Shown here: positions 50,271 through 56,863 of the stretch, piece by piece
How the letters are laid out: each line of letters starts with the position of its first letter
Position numbering within the stretch: the stretch's first letter is position 1
DNA from: an uncultured Flavobacteriales bacterium
Lineage (GTDB): Bacteria > Bacteroidota > Bacteroidia > Flavobacteriales_E > Vicingaceae
Length of the DNA stretch: 56,863 nucleotides
Direction: 5' to 3'
NCBI GenBank assembly: GCA_937901255.1
Contig: CALCHN010000075.1
Coordinates: 1-56,863, forward strand
Translations under genes and position numbers: made by a program
Notes under the pieces: generated by a model
Told to the model about the DNA's origin: nothing
The model's database searches: none
Seen by the model: the letters and a program-made list of their open reading frames with translations, nothing else

Positions 50271-51321
50271 AGTTGGTTATTTGTGCGTCAAAATTCTTTT
50301 TATCATCACCATGAAAATTAACTTCTATCGGAATATAAAACACCGGAAGATCATTTATTAAGGATGAAATTTTTGGCAAAGATAATCGCATTAAATCTTT
50401 TTCGGTAGTAATGATTAATTTATTATTTCCAATAAGGTTTTTAAATTTGGTTTTCAACGTTTCCATGTCGGTTTCTGTAAAAGCATGGTGGTCGGGAAAC
50501 TTCATGTGTTCAATAACTTTGTATTTACTTTTTAGGTGGCAATATAATGGAAATGAGTTGGCAATTCCAGTTAAAAGCATAACCGAAGCGTTTTTATCAT
50601 CTATTAAATTCAGGTAGTTTTCTGATGTGCCGTTAAAAGGCTTTAGTTTATTGTAACTTACGTACGAGAAATAAATATCTTGATAATCTTTAGGTTTTAT
50701 TTCTTCAATAATTCTTCTTCTATCTATTGGAGATAAAACAATAGGGCATTTAGATACTATAATAATGTCAGCCCGTTTATAACCATAAACAGGTTCTCGC
50801 AATCTTCCCGAAGGAAGAACATTGTCATATATAAATAGGTTAGTGTAATCCGTTACTAAAATATTTATATCAGGGTTAACGGCTCTGTGCTGAAAAGCAT
50901 CATCTAACAATATTACTTTTGTTGAGGGATGTAGTTTTTTTATTTGTTGAATACCTCTAACTCTTTTTTCATCTACTGCTATTAAACAGTTTTTAAACTT
51001 TTTTTTATATTGTAAAGGTTCGTCACCAATATCTTCAAAAGAAGAAGTTTCTGTGGCAAGTACAAATCCTTTAGTAAATCTTTTATAGCCTCTACTCAGA
51101 ATAGCAATGTTATAATTAGACTGAAGTAATTGAACTAAATAAGCTACATGAGGGGTTTTACCTACACCACCTATATTAAGGTTGCCTACATTAATAGTAA
51201 TAACATCTTTAAAGTTTGTAGAACGAAAAATTTTAAGGTCGTAAAATTTATTTCTAACTACCATAGCTAAAGCGTAGAGCCATGATATGGGTAGAAGAAG
51301 TATTTTAATTATACGTTCCAA
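50245..51321 (-). CDS. lpxK: Tetraacyldisaccharide 4'-kinase
   Basis: 358 residues. Phosphorylates the lipid A precursor at position 4' at the inner membrane. A hydrophobic N-terminal anchor (IKILLLPISWLYALAMVV) is followed by the P-loop GNLNIGGVGKTPHVAYL (about 46-62). Its end overlaps the PNP gene by 26 nt. A -7 box in the spacer before it (51379-51372) suggests that it heads the operon that runs down to the TlpA-like gene. Confidence 0.95.
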   Translation of the reverse strand: MERIIKILLLPISWLYALAMVVRNKFYDLKIFRSTNFKDVITINVGNLNIGGVGKTPHVAYLVQLLQSNYNIAILSRGYKRFTKGFVLATETSSFEDIGDEPLQYKKKFKNCLIAVDEKRVRGIQQIKKLHPSTKVILLDDAFQHRAVNPDINILVTDYTNLFIYDNVLPSGRLREPVYGYKRADIIIVSKCPIVLSPIDRRRIIEEIKPKDYQDIYFSYVSYNKLKPFNGTSENYLNLIDDKNASVMLLTGIANSFPLYCHLKSKYKVIEHMKFPDHHAFTETDMETLKTKFKNLIGNNKLIITTEKDLMRLSLPKISSLINDLPVFYIPIEVNFHGDDKKNFDAQITNYVRKNTTN

Positions 51322-51698
51322 TAGATTTAATATTTTATATAAAAGTGTATAAAATTAGAAAAGAGTTTATGCAAACATAGTAAATTCCAAAAATAAATTA
51401 AAAAAATTTGCAATATAGGAAAGCTATTTATTCTTAGATGTTAAATAATGTTATTAATGTTTAAAGTTTTTAAAATAAAATTAATGTTAAATAAGCTGGT
51501 TTTCATAGTGTAATTACTAAGTTGTTAGGATTTATTTAAGATTTTGTTTAAGGTAATTATGTTTAAAAATTAAGATTGTTTTTAGGAGTAATATTTTTTT
51601 TAGCAAAAATAATTTGGTTTTAAATCTTAATATTAATTACTTTTACGCCTCATTTATTTGCACTAATTAAAATAATTTAAAGTTTAAACTAATAAAAT
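51322..51698. other. AT-rich divergent spacer
   Basis: A 377-nt stretch between lpxK and the TonB receptor. It holds a minus-strand TATGTTTG (51379-51372), a good -7 box for lpxK. No gene, strong hairpin or repeat was seen, and no convincing promoter for the receptor could be fixed. Confidence 0.5.
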
Positions 51699-54600
51699 AT
51701 GTTAAAAAAATTAGCTGTTTTTGTAGCCGTAATATTTTCGATGTCAGTTGCGTATGCTCAAACTGGGCAAGGCTCTATACAAGGTAAAATGCTTGATAAG
51801 GAAACTGGCGAACCACTTCCATTTGCTAATGTGGTGGTTATGAAGGGAGGTCAGCAAGTTGCTGGTGCTCAGACCGATTTTGATGGTAAATTTAATATTC
51901 CTGCATTAAGTGCCGGGTCTTATGATTTAATAGCAAAATATGTGGGATATCAAGATATAAGAGTAAATGGAGTTATTGTAAGTAATGGTCAGATTACTTT
52001 TATCCCAGATTTAAAAGCGGGGCAAGGAGTAGATTTGGCAGAATTTGAAGTGATAGAATACGAGGTGCCACTTATTAGTAAAGATCAAACTTCGTCAGGA
52101 GGAACAGTAACAAGAGAAAACATTGCTAAAATGCCAGGTCGTTCTGCAGTTTCTGTTGCACAAACAGTAGGGGGTGTGTTTTCAAAAGATGATGGTAGTT
52201 CAGATTTAAATATTAGAGGTTCTAGAAGTAATTCTACAGATACATATATAGATGGTATAAAAGTAAGAGGGTCTCAAAATCTTCCAAACTCAGCAATCGA
52301 GCAAGTATCGGTAATTACAGGTGGATTACCAGCTCAATTTGGAGATGTTACTGGTGGGGTTGTAAATATTACAACTAGGGGAGCTTCTTCAGAATGGTTT
52401 GGAGGTATTGAATATTTAACATCAGGTTTTAAAAATGGAGAAGATGGGATAGTAGGATTGGATGATCATGGATTTAATTTGTTAGGATTTAGTTTGTCAG
52501 GACCTATTATGTTTGCTAAAGATTCTACAGGTACTAAAAAAGATGCAAAATTAGGCTTCTTTTTATCTGGAGAGTTAAAGTATGAAGTAGATCCTAGACC
52601 TAATGCTATGACCAATTATAAGGTTAAAGATGATGTGATGGAGGAATTAAATGCAGTTCCTTATTCTATTAATGAAGCTCAAAATTCAGGAGTAGTTAAT
52701 AATGCTCAATTTGTTACAGAATCAGATTTAGAGGAAATTCCTTTTAGGTTAAATACTTCAAGAAAAGGAATTAACTTAGCTGGTAAAATTGATTATACCG
52801 TTTCTCCAACAATTAATTTAACATTTGGAGGTTCTTTTGATTACAATGATGGTAATAATTTTAATAGAAGTAATGCTTTATTCAATTCTCAAAATAATAT
52901 ACAAACAATTGATAGAACTTGGAGAGCTTACGCAAGATATACTCAACGTTTCAAAAATAGTGAAGATAGAGACAATCCATCTGTAATTAAAGATGCCTAT
53001 ATTACACTTCAAGCAGATTACTCTGTTACTAGTTTTACTGCTCAAGACAGAAATCACAAAAATAATTTTAGTCATTACGGATATTTAGGAAAGTTCACTA
53101 CTACAAGAGTTAATACTTTTGAAAATACCATTAGCACAGCAACTATTGTAGATCAAAATGGTGATTCAGTAAATACTATAACTGGTTATTTTTCAAATCC
53201 AAATACAATTGATTATACTTATGAGCCAGGAGAGTTAAATCCTGTGTTAGCAAATTATACTTCTGCTTATTATGATATTTATGCTAACGATCCTACTTTT
53301 ACTCAAGATAGAGAGAGTGTTCAAGGTGGTGGTGGACTTCTAAATGGAGATCATCCTTTTAATTTATATAACGGTTTGTATAACCCAATGGGAAGAAGTA
53401 GTGATAATTATATCGAACAACAAACTACACAATTAAGATTCTCCGGATCGGGTAGTGCTTCTATTGGTAATCATGCTGTTCAGATTGGATTTGAATACGA
53501 GCAAAGAGACCAAAGGTCTTATGATATTGCTCCTTATCGTTTATGGAGATTGGGAAGACAGTTAGTAAATAGCCATATTGAAGAAAGAAGTTTCGTAGAA
53601 GGTACATACATAGAACTTCCTGGTGCTGGAGGCGGTGGTGTTTCACAGTTTATTTTGTCTAATGCTTATAACGGTGATGTTCATAGTCAGTTTGATAAAA
53701 ATTTAAGAGAATCATTAGGTATGTCAGAGACTGGATTAAATTGGATTGATTTTGATTCTTATGGTCCAGATGTTTGGAACATAGGAATGTTTACTCCTGA
53801 TGAGATTTATACAGGAGCAAGAGGTTTGTTAAGTACATTCGGTTATGATCATACAGGGAAAAAATTATCAGGGAACCCTAGTTTAGATGATTTCTTTACC
53901 AAAAAAGATGAAAATGGAAACTTTACTAGAGAAAACCCATCTTTCCAACCAATATATATCGCAGGGTATATTCAAGATAAATTTGCATTTGATGATTTAA
54001 TTTTTAATGTTGGGGTTCGTATTGATAGATATGATGCAAACCAATCTGTTTTAAAAGATAAGTATTCTTTATTCCCAACAAAAACTGTTGCTGAAGTTGG
54101 AGAAATTCCAAATAAACCATCAAATATAGGAGACGATTTTGTTGTTTATGTAAATGATGTATCAGATCCTAAGGTTGGTCAAATTACTGGTTATAGAGAT
54201 GGCGATACATGGTATAATGCAGATGGAGAGGAAATTTCAGATCCAGCAGTATTAAGTTCATCAGGAATTCCTAGCCCTTGGTTAGTTGACCCAAATAAGA
54301 ATGATGTTTTTAGAGATTTAGACGGATCTTCATTTAAAGATTTTGATCCACAGGTAAATATTTCACCACGTGTTTCCTTCTCATTTCCTATATCTGATGA
54401 AGCTTTATTTTTTGCTCATTACGACATCTTAACACAAAGACCTTCAGCAGGAAATAGAATGGATTTATTAAGTTACTTAAATTTCCAAGGTGGAGGATTT
54501 AGTTATTTTGGAACTAATAACCCTATAAATAATCCAGCGTTAAAAGCAGAGCAAACTATTGATTATGAGTTAGGTTTTCAACAGAAGTTAAGTAATTATT

Positions 54601-55445
54601 CGGCTTTAAAATTATCAGCTTTTTATCGTGAGTTTAGAAATCAAGTTCAAATGACTCAAGTAATTGGTGCTTATCCTGGTAACTATTTTACTTATGAAAA
54701 CATGGATTTTGGTACAGTTAAGGGAATGACAGTAAGCTTTGATTTAAGAAGAAAAGGAAATGTTACCATGAGAGCAGCTTATACCTTACAGTTCGCAGAT
54801 GGAACTGGGTCTAGTGCAACAACTTCTTTAGGACTTGTTTCTTCTGGAAATGGAAATTTAAGAACTTTAGTACCACTTTCGTTTGATCAAAGACATGCTA
54901 TATTGTTATCTGCAGATTATCGTTATGGTCAAGGAAAAAGTTATAATGGACCTGTATTGTTCGGAAAACAAATCTTAAAAAATACTGGAGCTAATATTAC
55001 ACTTCGTTCTGGATCAGGTACACCATACACTAGAACAGCTAGAATTACTGGTACTCAAATAGCAGGACAACCAAATTCTCCACAGCAAGGACAAATGAAT
55101 GCATCTCGTTTACCATGGACAAATACCATTGACTTAAAAGTTGATAGAAACATTGATATTAAATGGGGTAAAGGTGAAGATGAAGATAAAAAAGAAGCTT
55201 CTATGAATATTTATGTTCAAGTATTAAATTTATTTGATGCTTTGAACATTATAAATGTATATAGTGCTACTGGAAACTCTGATGATGACGGGTTTTTAGA
55301 TGCTGCAGAATGGCAAAATTTAATATCAACTATTTCAGTAGATGAACAAGCATTTAGAGATATGTATATGATTAAATTAGCTTCTAACCCAAATAATTTT
55401 GCATTACCTAGAAGAATACGTTTAGGTGTACAGTTGAATTTTTAA
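51699..55445 (+). CDS. TonB-dependent outer-membrane receptor with CarboxypepD-regulatory-like domain
   Basis: 1248 residues. A signal peptide ends at AYAQ. A carboxypeptidase-regulatory-like domain (about 25-105, GSIQGKMLDKETGEPLPFANVVV) precedes a plug domain (about 130-230, SDLNIRGSRSNSTDTYIDGIKVRG, GVVNITTRG) and a long beta-barrel. The terminal strand ends in Phe (LGVQLNF), the outer-membrane assembly signal. The ligand is unknown. No SusD-like partner follows; instead a large secreted protein gene begins 46 nt downstream. Confidence 0.93.
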   Translation: MLKKLAVFVAVIFSMSVAYAQTGQGSIQGKMLDKETGEPLPFANVVVMKGGQQVAGAQTDFDGKFNIPALSAGSYDLIAKYVGYQDIRVNGVIVSNGQITFIPDLKAGQGVDLAEFEVIEYEVPLISKDQTSSGGTVTRENIAKMPGRSAVSVAQTVGGVFSKDDGSSDLNIRGSRSNSTDTYIDGIKVRGSQNLPNSAIEQVSVITGGLPAQFGDVTGGVVNITTRGASSEWFGGIEYLTSGFKNGEDGIVGLDDHGFNLLGFSLSGPIMFAKDSTGTKKDAKLGFFLSGELKYEVDPRPNAMTNYKVKDDVMEELNAVPYSINEAQNSGVVNNAQFVTESDLEEIPFRLNTSRKGINLAGKIDYTVSPTINLTFGGSFDYNDGNNFNRSNALFNSQNNIQTIDRTWRAYARYTQRFKNSEDRDNPSVIKDAYITLQADYSVTSFTAQDRNHKNNFSHYGYLGKFTTTRVNTFENTISTATIVDQNGDSVNTITGYFSNPNTIDYTYEPGELNPVLANYTSAYYDIYANDPTFTQDRESVQGGGGLLNGDHPFNLYNGLYNPMGRSSDNYIEQQTTQLRFSGSGSASIGNHAVQIGFEYEQRDQRSYDIAPYRLWRLGRQLVNSHIEERSFVEGTYIELPGAGGGGVSQFILSNAYNGDVHSQFDKNLRESLGMSETGLNWIDFDSYGPDVWNIGMFTPDEIYTGARGLLSTFGYDHTGKKLSGNPSLDDFFTKKDENGNFTRENPSFQPIYIAGYIQDKFAFDDLIFNVGVRIDRYDANQSVLKDKYSLFPTKTVAEVGEIPNKPSNIGDDFVVYVNDVSDPKVGQITGYRDGDTWYNADGEEISDPAVLSSSGIPSPWLVDPNKNDVFRDLDGSSFKDFDPQVNISPRVSFSFPISDEALFFAHYDILTQRPSAGNRMDLLSYLNFQGGGFSYFGTNNPINNPALKAEQTIDYELGFQQKLSNYSALKLSAFYREFRNQVQMTQVIGAYPGNYFTYENMDFGTVKGMTVSFDLRRKGNVTMRAAYTLQFADGTGSSATTSLGLVSSGNGNLRTLVPLSFDQRHAILLSADYRYGQGKSYNGPVLFGKQILKNTGANITLRSGSGTPYTRTARITGTQIAGQPNSPQQGQMNASRLPWTNTIDLKVDRNIDIKWGKGEDEDKKEASMNIYVQVLNLFDALNIINVYSATGNSDDDGFLDAAEWQNLISTISVDEQAFRDMYMIKLASNPNNFALPRRIRLGVQLNF

Positions 55446-55491
55446 TAAAATATTAGATTAAATAAAATTAAATATGTTAAAATATAAAACC

Positions 55492-56863
55492 ATGAAAAAT
55501 CAGTTAGTTTTAACTTTTATCGCTATAACAAGTATAGGTTTTCTATCCGCCCGTAACGTACCTACATCTGGGGGCGTTAACAAAGGAGGAGGTAATGGGC
55601 CAGTAAGTTCAGCGGATTGTGCACCAGCTATAGCAATAGCAACATTAGAGTTAAACAATATAAGAGCGAGAGTAGAGGGTACAGGAGGTAGTATGTGGAT
55701 GGATAGGGCAAATAATTTAGCGATGTACAATGTACCCAAACAAAAGACAGCAGATGACCCAAGATATACCTCTATATTTGCGGGTTCGTTATGGATGGGC
55801 GGAAGAGATGTTAATGGTCAATTAAAGATAGCAGCAGTAACCTTTAGGTCAGATGGAAATGATTTTTGGCCAGGGCCGTTGAACACATCAACAGCAGAGA
55901 TAGACCCAGCAACATGTCAAAAATTTGATGAACATTTTGGTATATCAAGGTCAATGGTAGATAGGTTTGTAGCGTGGTATCAAGCAGGGCAGGATGATAT
56001 TATAAATGGGACCACCACCCAGATAGACAATTTTCCAGGGTATCAAATACCAGAGGTAATATTAAACTGGCCAGCCCACGGAGATCCGGGGTTAGGACAA
56101 GATTGGCATTTAGCCCCATTTTATGATAGAGATGGGGATGATTTTTATGATCCAACGCAAGGAGATTACCCGAAATATGATTTGATAGGAGATATAGACT
56201 GTAGAACAACAAGAGACATTAGGTTATTTGGAGATACCACGATATGGTATGTGTTTAACGATAAAGGAAACGTACACTCAGAGTCTCAAGGGCCATCAAT
56301 AGGGATGGAGATAAGAGGACAAGCTTTTGCTTTTGCGACTAATGATGAGGTAAACAACATGACCTTTTACAATTATGAAATGATAAACAGATCCACCTTT
56401 ACCTTAACAGAAACATTTTTTGGACAATGGGTAGATGCTGATTTAGGGAATGCAGAAGATGATTATGTAGGCTGTGATGCAGAAAGAGGCTTAGGTTACT
56501 GTTTTAATGGAGATGCGATAGATGAGGATAATCAGGCAGCCTTAGGATATGGTGCAACGCCACCAGCGATTGGGGTAGATTTTTTTGAAGGACCTTACAT
56601 GGATAATGACGGGATAGATAACCCATTAACCCAAGTAGTACAAGATGCGATAGATTCTTTAGGGATACCTTATGGAGGGTTAGGTTTAGGCTATGGAGAT
56701 GGAGTAGTAGATAACGAGCGATATGGGATGCGTAAATTCATTTATTACAATAGAGGGTCAGGACAATTTCCAGGAGATGGAGACCCAGTAAATGCACTAC
56801 AACATTACAACTATTTAAAAGGGATATGGAGAGATGGAGCACAAATGGTATGGGGAGGAAATG
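55492..56863 (+). CDS. Large secreted protein, start only (partial)
   Basis: An uninterrupted frame runs from the ATG at 55492 to the right edge (over 457 residues); an in-frame ATG at 55474 is also possible. A signal-like hydrophobic segment (LVLTFIAITSIGFLSA) is followed by a secreted-protein region with SLWMGGRDVNGQLKIAA, DGNDFWPGPL, DRDGDDFYDPTQGDYP and EMINRST. The composition suggests a large T9SS cargo, but the C-terminus lies outside. Codon use is unlike its neighbours, with many AGA, ATA, GGG and GCG codons. It starts 46 nt after the receptor gene. Confidence 0.75.
   Translation, partial: MKNQLVLTFIAITSIGFLSARNVPTSGGVNKGGGNGPVSSADCAPAIAIATLELNNIRARVEGTGGSMWMDRANNLAMYNVPKQKTADDPRYTSIFAGSLWMGGRDVNGQLKIAAVTFRSDGNDFWPGPLNTSTAEIDPATCQKFDEHFGISRSMVDRFVAWYQAGQDDIINGTTTQIDNFPGYQIPEVILNWPAHGDPGLGQDWHLAPFYDRDGDDFYDPTQGDYPKYDLIGDIDCRTTRDIRLFGDTTIWYVFNDKGNVHSESQGPSIGMEIRGQAFAFATNDEVNNMTFYNYEMINRSTFTLTETFFGQWVDADLGNAEDDYVGCDAERGLGYCFNGDAIDEDNQAALGYGATPPAIGVDFFEGPYMDNDGIDNPLTQVVQDAIDSLGIPYGGLGLGYGDGVVDNERYGMRKFIYYNRGSGQFPGDGDPVNALQHYNYLKGIWRDGAQMVWGGN

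Noticed and set aside
1..56863. tRNA, rRNA, riboswitches
   Set aside because: No tRNA cloverleaf, rRNA-like or riboswitch-type sequence was recognised in the gene-free stretches by eye. A covariance-model search would settle it.

Overview
The window is AT-rich, gene-dense bacterial DNA that reads as chromosomal Bacteroidota, most likely a flavobacteria-like lineage. The evidence is proteins with type IX secretion (T9SS) sorting tails, a SusC-like TonB receptor with an N-terminal carboxypeptidase-regulatory domain, a Wzi/RemB-like pair, a CusA-TolC fusion, a large bacterial alpha-2-macroglobulin, and many start-proximal TAnnTTTG boxes, the Bacteroidota -7 promoter element. No rRNA, tRNA, CRISPR array, transposase or integrase gene was seen. 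The genus cannot be named from the sequence.

Layout. 1-4.4 kb: end of a T9SS protein, then ddl, a DUF4286 gene, a NifU-type scaffold, folB and gltX. 4.4-8.8 kb: lineage-specific secreted or envelope proteins among many intergenic repeats. 8.8-14.5 kb: a heavy-metal efflux operon (His-rich small protein, RND pump fused to its outer-membrane channel, adaptor). 15-18.4 kb: a TetR-led redox operon (membrane protein, His-rich lipoprotein, cytochrome c/DUF3365, OsmC). 18.4-22.7 kb: an electrophile or stress cluster (YgiD-like dioxygenase, DoxX, SDR, YceI, AraC regulator, VOC). 23.2-29.4 kb: alpha-2-macroglobulin. 29.5-33.7 kb: two paralogous Wzi/RemB-like barrels around a WecA-like transferase. 33.9-35.9 kb: thioredoxin, DUF3365 cytochrome and di-heme peroxidase operon. 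36.3-41 kb: LolC/E-like permease, an inserted T9SS protein gene, nifU-mrp and an XRE regulator. 41.2-44.1 kb: accessory secreted proteins and a decayed RelE/antitoxin pair. 44.2-51.3 kb: housekeeping genes (ATL, MazG-like, NtrC-like regulator, TlpA-like, gatB, PNP, lpxK). 51.7 kb to the end: a TonB receptor and the start of a large secreted protein.

The most unusual feature is a recurring architecture. Four times, a single gene or gene pair lies between short direct repeats of about 55-102 bp made from sequence of a neighbouring gene. Twice the repeat is a duplicated promoter region (4411/5406 and 22681/23083). Twice it is a duplicated 3' end of a housekeeping gene (nifU at 37512/39165, the alkyltransferase-like gene at 43579/44176). 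In the nifU case every substitution in the reliably aligned part is a silent third-position change, so the two copies appear to have evolved as coding sequence before they became neighbours. This looks like insertion of small gene cassettes by recombination in short flanking homology, with no recombinase encoded locally. A second theme is GC-rich repeat elements, one of which sits in frame inside the macroglobulin gene and another of which supplies its last codons.
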